The notes: generated by a model from the letters alone, not told the origin. A stretch of 64,000 nucleotides of DNA from Hymenobacter setariae (GCF_007713685.1 NZ_VMRJ01000006.1:62001-126000); one strand, 5' to 3'; positions 16,444 through 25,692 are shown, numbered from the stretch's first letter. Numbers and translations: made by a program.

Positions 16444-17574
16444 CTAGGCCGCAGCTACGGCCAGCGGCTGCTGATGCTTTTTGCGGTTGTGCTGCCGGCC
16501 GCGCCACACTAGGAAGCCTGTGATGGGCAGGCTAGCTGAAATTAGGCTGACGGTGAACGCGATAACCTTGCCTCCCAGACCCAGGATAAGGCCGGTGTGC
16601 AGGTCGTAGTTCATATCGGCCAGCTTCTTGCCGTTGCTCTTGCTATCGTGCGGCTGAACCATTAGCAGCTGGCCAGTGCGGGGGTGAAAGCGGTACTCGT
16701 CGCGGTGGTAATAGTGTAGTGACTTGCCGTAAGCGGTGCACCATACGGGCGTAGCGGCGTCGGTAGTAGGGCCAATGAGCAGCATCTCGGCCTGGGGCGA
16801 CTGCTGCCGCATATGGGCGTAGGCAATGTCTACCACCGGCCGGGCGGGCCGGGCCGTAAGCAAGGTGTCAACCTTAGGCTCCGCGTTTTCGGCGGCGATG
16901 GAGCGGCCGCCATTGGCCAGGGCGCCCACGCCATCCATAAGCCATTCGTAGCTGATGCACAAGCCGGTGAGGGCCAGCACCAGCCCTAGAGCGCTGGCGT
17001 AGAAGCCCAGCACGTTGTGCAGGTCGTAGTTGCGGCGCTTGGGCGAGGCCTGCCACTTTACCGAAAAGCGCTGCTTGCGGGCCGCCTTGTTGCGCGGCCA
17101 CCACAGCACTATCCCCGAGATAAGCATCACCACAAACGTGATAACGGCAATGTCTACTATCCATTTGCCGATGGCGGGCGGCAACAGCAGATACATGTGC
17201 AAGTATTGCACAATAGTAAAAAAGTCGCTTTTCAGATTCTGTACCTTCAGCAGCTGGCCGGTGTAGGGATTCAAGAAGGCATAATACACTTCCTCGCCCT
17301 TGCTCAGGTACACGGCCGTAGAGCGGTCGGGGCCGTTGTAGGTAGTCCAGGAAGCCGTGAAGCCAGGCTTGGCCTGGGCGGCTGTAGCTTGCAACACCGA
17401 AGGCGGTAGCATATGCCGGGCCTGCACCTCTAGCTTGCGCCAGGGCTGCGTTAGGTCCCGGATTTCGTCTTGAAACACAAACACTGCCCCCGACAAGCTT
17501 ACGATGAGCACAATCAGCCCCGAGGCTAGCCCCAGCCACAAATGCAGCTTGCCGATAAGTTTGCGGAAGGTCAT
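16444..17574 (-). CDS. PepSY-associated membrane protein, probable siderophore-iron reductase
   Basis: A 376-residue inner-membrane protein with four main helices: one near the N-terminus (LHLWLGLASGLIVLIVSLSGAVFVF), two in the middle and one near the end (VIAFTVSLISASLPITGFLVW). The PepSY_TM architecture and conserved His in the helices fit proteins that reduce ferric siderophores after uptake. The start at 17574 (MTFRKLIGKLHLWLG) is typical of the family. It lies directly downstream of the TonB receptor gene on the same strand, with a REP-like repeat in between, so the pair makes an iron-acquisition unit. Confidence 0.85.
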   Translation of the reverse strand: MTFRKLIGKLHLWLGLASGLIVLIVSLSGAVFVFQDEIRDLTQPWRKLEVQARHMLPPSVLQATAAQAKPGFTASWTTYNGPDRSTAVYLSKGEEVYYAFLNPYTGQLLKVQNLKSDFFTIVQYLHMYLLLPPAIGKWIVDIAVITFVVMLISGIVLWWPRNKAARKQRFSVKWQASPKRRNYDLHNVLGFYASALGLVLALTGLCISYEWLMDGVGALANGGRSIAAENAEPKVDTLLTARPARPVVDIAYAHMRQQSPQAEMLLIGPTTDAATPVWCTAYGKSLHYYHRDEYRFHPRTGQLLMVQPHDSKSNGKKLADMNYDLHTGLILGLGGKVIAFTVSLISASLPITGFLVWRGRQHNRKKHQQPLAVAAA

Positions 17575-17600
17575 AGAGAAACGGGGAAGTAAAATAAGAT

Positions 17601-17682
17601 TGTCATTGCAAGTGCAGCGAGACAATCGCACCCTAGGTAGTAGCCAAACAGGTGCGAATGCTTCGCTGCGCTCACAATGACA
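17601..17682. repeat. REP-like inverted repeat between TonB receptor and PepSY genes
   Basis: Imperfect inverted repeat with arms TGTCATTG...GCAGCGA...TCGCACC and their complements. The arm is of a second subtype (GTCATTGC-AGTGCAGCGA) distinct from the TGCTGAGC subtype seen elsewhere. Confidence 0.75.
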
Positions 17683-17701
17683 GACAGCAGTAAAGCTGTT
17701 A

Positions 17702-20134
17702 TTAAAACTTATACGCCACCGAGCCGATGATGCTGCGCAGCTTCTGCGGGCTCATAGTGGTGTAGCCTATCCAATAGTGCTTATCGGTCAGGTTGTCTAC
17801 TTTCACAGACAGGCGGTATTTGGGCTGGTCATAAAAGGCGCTGGCATTCAGCACGGTGTAGCTAGGCAAGGTAAAAACGCCCAGCGCCACGCTGTTCACA
17901 ATTTTGTTGTCGCTGGCGTAGTTGCCGCCAAAGCCCAAGCCCAGGCCTTGTAGCGGGCCTTCGGGCTGGCGGTAGCTTACCCAGGCATTGGCTAGGTAGG
18001 GCGAGGAGGCAGTGTTAGGGCGGCGGCCATTCACGTCGCCGTCCGATTTCACGTACACCGAATAGTTGTAGGCAAAGCCACCCACGATGTTGAGGCCGCG
18101 CACGGGGTTAGCCGTTAGGTTCAGCTCGGCGCCGCGGCTCCACTGGTTGGCATCCTGCAGCTGAGCCGAGGGGTTAGCGACGGTAGGCGCCTGGCGTAAG
18201 CGATTGGCCACCCGAATGTCGTAGTAGCTAACCGTGGCACTTACGCGGCCACCAGCGGCATCCAGCTTCACGCCGGCCTCCCACTGGTTGGCACGTTCGG
18301 GCTTGGCAATCGTCGCTACAGTGCCGCCCGGCGCCACAAACGAACCTAGGTTGGTAAAGCTGTTCTGGTAGTTGGCAAACAGCGCCACCCGGTCTTTCAC
18401 TGGCTGGTACACAATACCAAACTTGGGCGAGAAAGCCGTTTGGGAATACGCTTCTACCGGCGAATACAGAATGCCGCCTTTGTTGTCGAAATGGTCAACG
18501 CGCAGCGCGGCCAGTACACTCAGCTGGTCAGTCAGATTCAGTACATCCGACAGAAAGGCGCTGTACGTGTTCGTCTTGGTTGTAATCAGGTAGTGCGCGG
18601 GCGGGGTAGTGGCATAGGCAGCAGCCACGGCCGCCCCCGTAAAGTCGCGGTACGCATCGGCACCTAGGCCGAGGGGGCGCGAGTCAAAATTACCTCCGAG
18701 AAAATCTACGTTTGAGTCAAAGCGCTGAAAATCGAGGCCTAGCACTACGCGGTTGCGCAGGTTGCCGAGCTGAAAATCACCATTAAATAGTTGCTGCACC
18801 TCGAAAATCTGGCGGCGGCTATTTTGCGTCGATTGGTCGGCGCGGGCAATGGAAAGTGGCCCACCATTGGCGCCTGGCGACAAGTAGAAATAGGGCCCGA
18901 AGCCGTTGGAGAAGCTGTGGCTGCTGGTGAGGTAGGTAGTAGAAGTAAAGCTCGGCGAAATCTGGTAGCGTACTTGCCCAAACAGGTTGGTGCTGCGCGA
19001 GTCCTGCGTTAGCCCATCGCCCTGGTACGACTGCCGGTAGTCGAGCGGTAGCTGGTCGGCGCGGTCGGCCCCAAGCTGCGCCGCAGGGAAGTAGAAGAAA
19101 ATAAGCTGCTTACCTACGTTGGTGCCTTTGTAAATCTCGGCATCGAGGTTGATGGTCAGCCGGTCGCTGGGGCGGTATTGCAGGCTGGGGGCTACGGCCA
19201 GGTTTTTGGTGAAGCCCGGGTAGCCCACGTTCTGGAAGTTGTCTTCGTAGGTGTAGGCCGTGTTCAGGCGCAGGGCTAGCTGCTTGGGCTGGTCGGCGGG
19301 TACGTTGCTGTCTACCAAGTTCACGTCGGCGCTCACGCGGTGGAAGCCGTAGCTGCCAGCCGCCACGTTGAGCTCGCCGCCGAAGGCATCGAGCGGCTTC
19401 TTGGTTACGCGGTTGAGCAGGCCGCCGTAGGAGGTAAGCGAGCTGCCAAACAGCGTGCCCGACGGCCCTTTAATAACCTCTAGCTTTTCTAGGTTAATGG
19501 CGTCGATATCGCTGGTGACATTACCGGCCACCCCGTTGCGCAGCTGGCTCGACACTACAAAACCCCGGCTGGCGTAGAAAGCGCCGCCATCGCCGCCGCG
19601 GCCAGTGGCTTCCCACATTTTCTGCAGGCCCGGCACGTTGCGCGTGGCATCATCTACCGAAAACACCAGCTGCTCGGTCAGCAGCTCCTTGCCCACGGTG
19701 GCGTACACCTGCGGGTTCTCCAGGTTTTTGAGCGGCATCTTGGCCACGTCTACGCTGACAGGGCGGTTAAACTTGTTGGTGCGGTTGCCGCGTACTACCA
19801 CTTCCTTCAGCTCGGCCGCGCTCTCAGTCAGCGCAAAGTCTACGGTCGCCGTTTGGCCGGCCGTTACGGTCACGGTGCGCTGCTCGGTTTTCAGACCCAC
19901 CGCCGACACTACGATGGTGTACTCGCCCGGCGCTACTTGCCGAATGCGAAACCGCCCCTGCTCGTCGGTCAGGTCCCCCTTCGTTTGTCCCTGCAAGCCC
20001 ACGCTTACGGCCTCCACTGCTCCACCATTACTGTTAGTGACGCGGCCATTGATGGTGCCAGTAGTCTGAGCCTGAGCGGTAGTTGCCGCGGCACATACTA
20101 CTAGCGGAAAGAGTAGGTAACGAGAGGGGTTCAT
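17702..20134 (-). CDS. TonB-dependent siderophore receptor
   Basis: An 810-residue outer-membrane receptor. It has a signal peptide (to about 23), a carboxypeptidase-regulatory-like beta-sandwich (about 26-105, TTGTINGRVTNSNGGAVEAVSV), a plug domain (PGLQKMWEATGRGGDGGAFYASRGF, then EVIKGPSGTLFGSSLTSYGGLLNRVTKKP) and a C-terminal 22-strand barrel ending in aromatic Phe (VAYKF). The plug motif with KGPSGTLFG and the downstream PepSY reductase point to ferric-siderophore uptake. The start at 20134 (MNPSRYLLFPL) gives a normal signal peptide. Two candidate operators sit upstream. Confidence 0.93.
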   Translation of the reverse strand: MNPSRYLLFPLVVCAAATTAQAQTTGTINGRVTNSNGGAVEAVSVGLQGQTKGDLTDEQGRFRIRQVAPGEYTIVVSAVGLKTEQRTVTVTAGQTATVDFALTESAAELKEVVVRGNRTNKFNRPVSVDVAKMPLKNLENPQVYATVGKELLTEQLVFSVDDATRNVPGLQKMWEATGRGGDGGAFYASRGFVVSSQLRNGVAGNVTSDIDAINLEKLEVIKGPSGTLFGSSLTSYGGLLNRVTKKPLDAFGGELNVAAGSYGFHRVSADVNLVDSNVPADQPKQLALRLNTAYTYEDNFQNVGYPGFTKNLAVAPSLQYRPSDRLTINLDAEIYKGTNVGKQLIFFYFPAAQLGADRADQLPLDYRQSYQGDGLTQDSRSTNLFGQVRYQISPSFTSTTYLTSSHSFSNGFGPYFYLSPGANGGPLSIARADQSTQNSRRQIFEVQQLFNGDFQLGNLRNRVVLGLDFQRFDSNVDFLGGNFDSRPLGLGADAYRDFTGAAVAAAYATTPPAHYLITTKTNTYSAFLSDVLNLTDQLSVLAALRVDHFDNKGGILYSPVEAYSQTAFSPKFGIVYQPVKDRVALFANYQNSFTNLGSFVAPGGTVATIAKPERANQWEAGVKLDAAGGRVSATVSYYDIRVANRLRQAPTVANPSAQLQDANQWSRGAELNLTANPVRGLNIVGGFAYNYSVYVKSDGDVNGRRPNTASSPYLANAWVSYRQPEGPLQGLGLGFGGNYASDNKIVNSVALGVFTLPSYTVLNASAFYDQPKYRLSVKVDNLTDKHYWIGYTTMSPQKLRSIIGSVAYKF

Positions 20135-20145
20135 TGAAACTTTAA

Positions 20146-20160
20146 TTAGAAGCAATCTAA
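20146..20160. promoter_or_regulatory. Candidate operator 1 upstream of the TonB receptor
   Basis: TTAGA-AGCAA-TCTAA, a perfect 5-5-5 dyad 12 bases upstream of the receptor start codon. A second near-copy lies 61 bases further upstream inside the promoter. Its position before an iron-uptake gene suggests an iron-responsive repressor, but which one is not known. Confidence 0.5.
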
Positions 20161-20196
20161 AGAAGTTGCAAATTAACAACCGCCAAGGGGCGCGCT

Positions 20197-20226
20197 CAAA
20201 ATTTGTTTAGAATTAATCTACACAAA
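20197..20226 (-). promoter_or_regulatory. Promoter of the TonB receptor with embedded operator 2
   Basis: On the minus strand a -33 TTTG (20223-20226) is followed after 18 bases by AAATTTTG (20197-20204), one mismatch from the Bacteroidota -7 consensus TAnnTTTG. The second dyad, TTAGA-ATTAA-TCTAC at 20207-20221, lies between the two elements, where a bound repressor would block sigma factor access. Confidence 0.5.
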
Positions 20227-20247
20227 TGATTGACGGGGCTATATAGA

Positions 20248-20271
20248 AAAAGGGACCCTAGGGTCCCTTTT
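20248..20271 (-). terminator. Terminator of the trp operon
   Basis: A perfect 24-base palindrome (AAAAGGGACCC mirrored around a central TA, including CCTAGG) 32 bases past the trpA stop codon, ending in a T-run on the minus strand. Being symmetrical it may act in both directions. Confidence 0.75.
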
Positions 20272-20303
20272 CGGTAGGTAAACAAGCAAAGTCCAGCTAG
20301 GCG

Positions 20304-21086
20304 CTAGGCCCGAATGCTATGCACAAACTCTTTGATAGCCAGTGGCTGTCGCTCGGCAGGTGTCTGTTGCAAGAGGCGAATGAAGGCGCTGCCAATAATA
20401 GCCCCCGTGGTGTGCCGGCTCGCCGCCGCAAAGCTGGCCGCATCGCTGATGCCAAAACCCACAAGCGTCGGGTTTTGTAGACCTAGGGCTTTGGTACGGC
20501 TGAGATATGCGTCTACATCAGCGTTCATGTCGGTTTGGGCGCCGGTAGTGCCGGCGGCCGCTACCAGGTAGATAAAGCCATCGGCCAGGGCATCGAGCTG
20601 GCGCACGCGGGCGGCGCTGGTTTGCGGTGTTACTAAGAACACTACTTTCAGGCCGTACTGCACAAATAGCGGGCGGTACTGGCGCTCATACACTTCGAGC
20701 GGTAGGTCGGGCAAAATGACGCCATCGACGCCCGTGGCCTGGCACTGCTGGCAAAATTTCTCGACCCCAAACTGCACCACCGGGTTGAGGTAGCCCATGA
20801 GCAAAATCGGCACCGTAATGCCTTGCTCTCTAATATCTTGTAATTGCTCAAACAGCTTGGCCACGGTCATGCCGTTTTCGAGGGCCTGCTGGTTGCTGCG
20901 CTGAATAGTTTCACCGTCGGCCACCGGGTCGGAGTAGGGCATGCCGATTTCTACTAGGTCGGCGCCGGCCTCTTGCAAGGCTTTGAGGATAGGCACCGTG
21001 TCGTGGAGCTGCGGGAAGCCGGCCGTGAAATAAACGTTGAGCACGTCGGCCGTTTTGCGTTGGAATAGGTCGGTGAGGCGGTTCAT
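20304..21086 (-). CDS. trpA: Tryptophan synthase alpha chain
   Basis: A 260-residue alpha subunit; cleaves indole-3-glycerol phosphate to indole and glyceraldehyde 3-phosphate. The catalytic Glu in ADLVEIGMPYSDPVADG, the Asp in GVILPDLPLEVYE, and the phosphate-binding VGFGISDAASF and GAIIGSAFI are visible. It is the last gene of the trp operon, 131 bases after trpB, with a REP-like repeat between. Confidence 0.97.
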   Translation of the reverse strand: MNRLTDLFQRKTADVLNVYFTAGFPQLHDTVPILKALQEAGADLVEIGMPYSDPVADGETIQRSNQQALENGMTVAKLFEQLQDIREQGITVPILLMGYLNPVVQFGVEKFCQQCQATGVDGVILPDLPLEVYERQYRPLFVQYGLKVVFLVTPQTSAARVRQLDALADGFIYLVAAAGTTGAQTDMNADVDAYLSRTKALGLQNPTLVGFGISDAASFAAASRHTTGAIIGSAFIRLLQQTPAERQPLAIKEFVHSIRA

Positions 21087-21103
21087 GGTAAGAGTGTAAA
21101 AAG

Positions 21104-21217
21104 CTATCTATCGTGCTCATCTAGCGTCCCAAAGAGGGCATCTTCTCAGGTGCGCACGGTTTAATACCCGCGTGATAAGATGCTTCCTGTGGGATGCTAG
21201 ATGAGCATGATAGATAG
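21104..21217. repeat. REP-like inverted repeat in the trpB-trpA gap
   Basis: Outer arms of 27 bases at 21104-21130 and 21191-21217 match as inverted copies with two mismatches (CTATCTATC-TGCTCATCTAGC). The inner part carries the family core GATAAGATGCTTCC. Confidence 0.85.
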
Positions 21218-22426
21218 TTAGCTTGCGTATTCTTCCAAATGCTTGGTGTAAGTAGCTAGGTCCTTGTCGCCGCGGCCCGACAGGCAAACCACTACCACGT
21301 CATCTTTCTTAGCCCCGATGAGCGGCAGGCAAGCCAGCGCGTGGCCCGTTTCGAGGGCCGGAATAATTCCTTCTAGCCGCGAAAGCTGAAAGGCTGCGTC
21401 GAGCGCCTGCTTGTCGGTGATGGACAAGAACTCGGCCCGCCCGGTGGCAAACAGCTGCGCGTGCTGCGGCCCGATGCCCGGGTAGTCCAAGCCCGCCGAG
21501 ATGGAGTACGGCTCGGTCACCTGGCCATCTTCGGTCTGCATCAAGATGGTGCTAGCGCCGTGCAAGATGCCGGGCTTACCTAGGGCCGTGGTGGCGGCCG
21601 AGTGGCCAGTGTCGATGCCCTGGCCAGCGGCTTCGGCTGCAATCAGGCGCACGCTGGGCTCGTCGAGGTAGTGGTAGAAGGCGCCCGCGGCGTTGGAGCC
21701 ACCGCCCACGCAGGCCAGCATGAAGTCGGGCGTGGCCCGGCCGGTCTGGTGCAGGAGTTGGCTGATGGTCTCGGCCGAAATAACAGACTGAAACCGCGCT
21801 ACCATGTCAGGGTAGGGGTGTGGCCCCACCACCGAGCCGATGATGTAGTGTGTGTCGGTGGGGTTCGAAATCCAGTGGCGCATTGCCTCGTTGGTGGCGT
21901 CTTTCAGCGTTTTGCTACCGCTAGTGGCGGGTACTACTTTGGCACCTAGCATCCGCATGCGGTCCACATTGGGCTTTTGTCGCTCAATGTCAATTTCGCC
22001 CATGTACACAATGCACTCGAGGCCCATGAGGGCGCACACAGTGGCTGTGGCCACCCCATGCTGGCCTGCGCCGGTTTCGGCTACAATGCGCTGCTTGCCC
22101 AGGCGCTTGGCCACCAGTATCTGGCCGATGGTATTATTAATCTTGTGCGCGCCAGTGTGGCACAGGTCCTCGCGCTTGAGGTAGATGGTGGTGCCGTAGT
22201 GAGCCGATAGGCGCTGGGCTAGAAACAGCGGCGTGGGCCGCCCCACATAATCGGTCAGCAGCTGCTGAAACTCGCGCTGAAACTCCGGGTCCTTGGTGAT
22301 GCGCAAGTAGTTGTCGCGCAGCTCCTCCACGTTAGGATACAGCATTTCGGGCACGTAGGCGCCGCCGAAGGGGCCGTAGTAGCCGTGGGCATCTACCTGG
22401 TAGGGCGAGGGGGCGGTAGCAGTCAT
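21218..22426 (-). CDS. trpB: Tryptophan synthase beta chain
   Basis: A 402-residue PLP-dependent beta subunit; condenses indole with serine. The PLP lysine is in KREDLCHTGAHKINN, the serine-phosphate loop is GGGSNAAG, and the AETGAGQHGVATA loop of the aminoacrylate site is present. Length and motifs are typical for TrpB1. It lies 28 bases downstream of trpF. Confidence 0.98.
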   Translation of the reverse strand: MTATAPSPYQVDAHGYYGPFGGAYVPEMLYPNVEELRDNYLRITKDPEFQREFQQLLTDYVGRPTPLFLAQRLSAHYGTTIYLKREDLCHTGAHKINNTIGQILVAKRLGKQRIVAETGAGQHGVATATVCALMGLECIVYMGEIDIERQKPNVDRMRMLGAKVVPATSGSKTLKDATNEAMRHWISNPTDTHYIIGSVVGPHPYPDMVARFQSVISAETISQLLHQTGRATPDFMLACVGGGSNAAGAFYHYLDEPSVRLIAAEAAGQGIDTGHSAATTALGKPGILHGASTILMQTEDGQVTEPYSISAGLDYPGIGPQHAQLFATGRAEFLSITDKQALDAAFQLSRLEGIIPALETGHALACLPLIGAKKDDVVVVCLSGRGDKDLATYTKHLEEYAS

Positions 22427-22454
22427 AATTAGGTTATGAGTTATCAGTTAAGAG

Positions 22455-23087
22455 TTAGGAAGCGGCCTGATGCAGGCGCTGCAAGAGCGTACGGGTGGCG
22501 GCCACATCCTTCAGGCCGGGCGCGGTTTCGAGGTGGCTATTAAAATCGAAGCCGTAGAGCTGGGGGTGGTGAAAATCGAGCAGTGCGTTTAGATTATCCG
22601 GCCCTAGGCCGCCGCTCAGCAAAAAGGGCGTGGTGCCCGTGTAACCAGCCAAAATCTGCCAGTCGAAGGCCGTGCCATTGCCGCCGGGCAGCGCACCTTT
22701 GGTGTCAAACAAAAAGAAATCGCAGCTGGCCTCGTAGTCAGCAAGGCTTGCAAAATCGAAGGTTTCACCTACTGCAAAGGCCTTGATTATCCGCAATCCT
22801 GAAGTATGCGCCTGTTGGCAGTAAGCCGGTGATTCGTGGCCGTGTAGCTGCACGTAGTCAAGCGTGTAGGCGCAGGCAGTAGCTTGTACTTCCGCTAGGC
22901 TGGCATCTACAAACACCCCCACTTTGGCAATGCTTGGGGGCAAGCTGCGGACCTGCTCGGGGTCAAGCGTCTCGCGCATGTAGCGCAGCGACTTTTCGTA
23001 GAAAATAAAGCCCAGCAAGTCTGGTGATAAGTCGGCAACCGCCCACAAATTGCCAGCTTCGCGCATGCCGCAGATTTTGATTTTCAT
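22455..23087 (-). CDS. trpF: Phosphoribosylanthranilate isomerase
   Basis: A 210-residue TIM-barrel enzyme for the third step of the pathway. The catalytic Cys is in KICGMRE (residues 4-10) and the general acid Asp in FVDAS; the phosphate site is FLLSGGLGPDN. It is separate from trpC, as is usual in Bacteroidota, and starts 6 bases after the trpC stop. Confidence 0.95.
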   Translation of the reverse strand: MKIKICGMREAGNLWAVADLSPDLLGFIFYEKSLRYMRETLDPEQVRSLPPSIAKVGVFVDASLAEVQATACAYTLDYVQLHGHESPAYCQQAHTSGLRIIKAFAVGETFDFASLADYEASCDFFLFDTKGALPGGNGTAFDWQILAGYTGTTPFLLSGGLGPDNLNALLDFHHPQLYGFDFNSHLETAPGLKDVAATRTLLQRLHQAAS

Positions 23088-23093
23088 AGTCGC

Positions 23094-23900
23094 CTAAGAA
23101 GCCGAAACCGGGCCGGATAGTTCGCTCACTAGCCCCGCGAGTGCCGCCGCAGGGTCAGTGGTTTTCATAAACGTTTCCCCAATGAGGAAGCCTTGGTAGC
23201 CTACCGCACGCAGAGACTGGATGGTGCTGGCGTGCTGCAAGCCGCTCTCGGCCACTTTCACAAAGTGGTCTGGAATGAGCGTCGCCAGTCGTGCCGAGGT
23301 GTCTACGTCGGTCACGAAGGTGCTGAGGTTGCGATTGTTCACGCCTACTAGGTCTACGCTGTCGGTGAGGTGGCTGCGCAGCTCGGCTTCGTCGTGCACT
23401 TCTAGTAGTACTTCCAGCCCTAGGCTGTGCGCAAACTCGCTGAACTGCCCGACCTCGGCCGGGGTAAGGCACGAGGCAATGAGCAGAATTAAATCGGCAC
23501 CCATCGCTCGCGCCTCCGTAATCTGGTACTCGCTAACAATAAAATCTTTGCGCAAAATCGGCGTGGCTGGATTGGCCGCCCGAGCCGCCCGCAAGTCGGC
23601 CGGCGTGCCGCCAAAAAACGGCTCATCGGTAAGCACCGATAACACAGCTGCGCCCGCTGCCACGTAGCCAGCCGTAGTGGCCCCCGCCTCGGCCGTACCA
23701 TTAATCAGGCCCTTCGACGGCGAGCGTCGTTTAAACTCAGCGATAATGCCAGTCGAGCCCGCGGCCGTGAGCGCCGCCCGCGCCGACAGCACCGGGCGCG
23801 TGAAATCGGGCTGCTTTTCGAGGTCGGCAACAAGGGTTTCAGCCTCGCGGCGGGCTACTTCCTGGCGCTTTTCGGCGATGATTTTATCAAGAATGGTCAT
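23094..23900 (-). CDS. trpC: Indole-3-glycerol phosphate synthase
   Basis: A 268-residue TIM-barrel enzyme for ring closure to indole glycerol phosphate. Signature stretches: IIAEFKRRSPSKG, the catalytic Lys in ILRKDFIVSEYQI, VGVNNRNL and VAESGL. The ATG at 23900 is preferred over one five codons upstream because the latter lies inside the REP-like repeat. Confidence 0.97.
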   Translation of the reverse strand: MTILDKIIAEKRQEVARREAETLVADLEKQPDFTRPVLSARAALTAAGSTGIIAEFKRRSPSKGLINGTAEAGATTAGYVAAGAAVLSVLTDEPFFGGTPADLRAARAANPATPILRKDFIVSEYQITEARAMGADLILLIASCLTPAEVGQFSEFAHSLGLEVLLEVHDEAELRSHLTDSVDLVGVNNRNLSTFVTDVDTSARLATLIPDHFVKVAESGLQHASTIQSLRAVGYQGFLIGETFMKTTDPAAALAGLVSELSGPVSAS

Positions 23901-23908
23901 GAGTGTCT

Positions 23909-23946
23909 TTGTCATCTATCATGCTTCGCGGCGCGCTGCATGACAA
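23909..23946. repeat. Short REP-like element in the trpD-trpC gap
   Basis: TTGTCAT and ATGACAA arms bound a 38-base element with ATGCTTCGCGGCGCGCTGC. It looks like a half-unit of the longer repeats at 24986 and 43692. Confidence 0.65.
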
Positions 23947-23968
23947 TCGTGCTGTATGGTGACTGCTG

Positions 23969-24964
23969 TTAGTTTAAAGCCAGCAGCTTCTCAAAAGCTT
24001 GGCGCGCCCGGCCGCTGTCCAGCGACTCGGCGGCCATGGCCAGGCCTCCGGTCACATTGGCGGCGCGGCCAGCAGTGCGCAAGGCTAGCGCGGCGTTGGC
24101 GAGTACGGCATTGCGGTGGGCCTCCGGGGCTTCGTTGCGCAGCACTTTCATAAAGATGTGGGCCGCCTCAGCTACCGTGTCGCCGCCAAATAATGCTTCG
24201 GGCGTGGTTTGCGGCAGTCCTAGGTCGGTGGGCGTTAGCAGTTCTTCGCCCTGGCGGCTAATGAGCTTCACCGGCCCGGTTAGCGATACCTCGTCGTAGC
24301 CATCGAGGCTATGCACAATGAGAAACTCTCGGTTCGTTTCCTGCTGGTGCAGGTAGGCGTAGAGGCGCGCCAATTCCAAGCTGAATACGCCTACCAACTG
24401 CAAGCGCGGCCGGGCTGGGTTCACAAGCGGCCCCAGCATGTTGAAGAAGGTTTTTACACCTAGCTCCTTGCGCAGCGGTGCCACGTTTTTGAGTGCCGGG
24501 TGAAACAGCGGGGCGTGCAAAAAGCAGATATTGGCCTCCTCAAGTTGGCGCTTCAGCTGGTCGTTGTCGGCTGTAAACTTGACCCCTAGGTGCTCCAATA
24601 CCGTGCTGCTGCCACTGATGCTCGACACGCCGTGGTTGCCGTGCTTGGCAATGGGCTGACCCGCGCCAGCTAGCACGAAGGCCGATAAGGTGGAGATATT
24701 GAAGGTATTGCGGCCGTCGCCGCCAGTGCCGCATACGTCCATCGCATCGACGCCGCCTAGGTCTACGGGGCGACACAACTCGAGCAGGGCGTTGCGGAAG
24801 CCCGCCAGCTCTTCTACCGTCACGCTGCGCATGAGGTACACGGTGAGGAAGGCTGCGATTTGGGCCGGGTTGTACTGGCCTTGGGCGATGCCTAGCACCA
24901 CGCGGTGTGCCTCCTCTTGGGGCAGCGTGCGGTAGGCAAAGAGGTGGTTGAGCGTGTCTTTCAC
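23969..24964 (-). CDS. trpD: Anthranilate phosphoribosyltransferase
   Basis: A 331-residue TrpD. The PRPP site is DVCGTGGDGRNTFNIST, and KHGNHGVSSISGSSTVLEHLGV is the conserved glycine-rich loop. It is a stand-alone TrpD, not fused to TrpG. The first codon is GTG at 24964 and no better start is seen. REP-like repeats lie on both sides. Confidence 0.97.
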   Translation of the reverse strand: MKDTLNHLFAYRTLPQEEAHRVVLGIAQGQYNPAQIAAFLTVYLMRSVTVEELAGFRNALLELCRPVDLGGVDAMDVCGTGGDGRNTFNISTLSAFVLAGAGQPIAKHGNHGVSSISGSSTVLEHLGVKFTADNDQLKRQLEEANICFLHAPLFHPALKNVAPLRKELGVKTFFNMLGPLVNPARPRLQLVGVFSLELARLYAYLHQQETNREFLIVHSLDGYDEVSLTGPVKLISRQGEELLTPTDLGLPQTTPEALFGGDTVAEAAHIFMKVLRNEAPEAHRNAVLANAALALRTAGRAANVTGGLAMAAESLDSGRARQAFEKLLALN

Positions 24965-24985
24965 TTTAATAATTCAGGGTTTGGT

Positions 24986-25080
24986 CGTCATGCTGAACGC
25001 AGTGAAACATCTTGCGTGCAGCAGTAAGCAATAGGTTAGCAATGAAGCGGGCGAGATGCTTCGCGGCGCGCTGCATGACG
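24986..25080. repeat. REP-like inverted repeat in the trpG-trpD gap
   Basis: Arms CGTCATGCTGAACGCAGTGAA... and ...TTCGCGGCGCGCTGCATGACG, with GCGAGATGCTTC in the inner right arm. It fills most of the 133-base gap between trpG and trpD. Confidence 0.75.
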
Positions 25081-25097
25081 GCCGAGTTTCTCGGCAA

Positions 25098-25670
25098 TTA
25101 CCCGTTGACCCAGTTTGCCAGCATGGTTTTGCCGTGCTCCGTAAGCACCGACTCGGGGTGAAACTGCACACCTAGGACATCGTAATCGCGGTGGGCGAGG
25201 GCCAGCACCTGGCCGTTTTCGTCCACAGCGGTTACGCGCAGCTCGGCGGGCACGCCGTCGGGCGCGATAGTCCAAGAGTGGTAGCGGCCCACGCGCACGT
25301 CGTTGGGCACGTCGTTGAAGAGACGGTTATCGGCCGCGTCGGGCGTTTGGTGCAGCACGTGCGCCACGCCGTGGTGCACCTCGCCTAGGTTAGCCAGCTG
25401 GCCGCCAAATGCTTCGCCGATGGCTTGGTGGCCCAAGCACACACCTAGGATATGCTTGGTGGGCGCGTAGCGCTTGATAAGTTCAGGCATGATGCCGGCT
25501 TCGCTCGGGATGCCGGGGCCGGGCGACAGCAAAATGTGCGAGTACTTATCGACCTCGTCGAGGCTGATTTTATCGTTGCGAAACACGTCTACTTGCTGGC
25601 CTAGCTCGCGCAGCATGTACACGAGGTTGTAGGTGAAAGAGTCGTAGTTGTCGAGAACTAGGATAGCCAT
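25098..25670 (-). CDS. trpG: Anthranilate synthase component II (glutamine amidotransferase)
   Basis: A 190-residue class I amidotransferase supplying ammonia to TrpE. The nucleophile is the Cys in ILGVCLGHQAIGE; the His-Glu pair is in VQFHPESVLT. The N-terminal ILVLDNYDSFTYNLVYML is the TrpG/PabA hallmark. It may also serve an aminodeoxychorismate synthase, as in other bacteria with one amidotransferase. Confidence 0.97.
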   Translation of the reverse strand: MAILVLDNYDSFTYNLVYMLRELGQQVDVFRNDKISLDEVDKYSHILLSPGPGIPSEAGIMPELIKRYAPTKHILGVCLGHQAIGEAFGGQLANLGEVHHGVAHVLHQTPDAADNRLFNDVPNDVRVGRYHSWTIAPDGVPAELRVTAVDENGQVLALAHRDYDVLGVQFHPESVLTEHGKTMLANWVNG

Positions 25671-25692
25671 TTTATTAAGAGTTTATTTCAAC

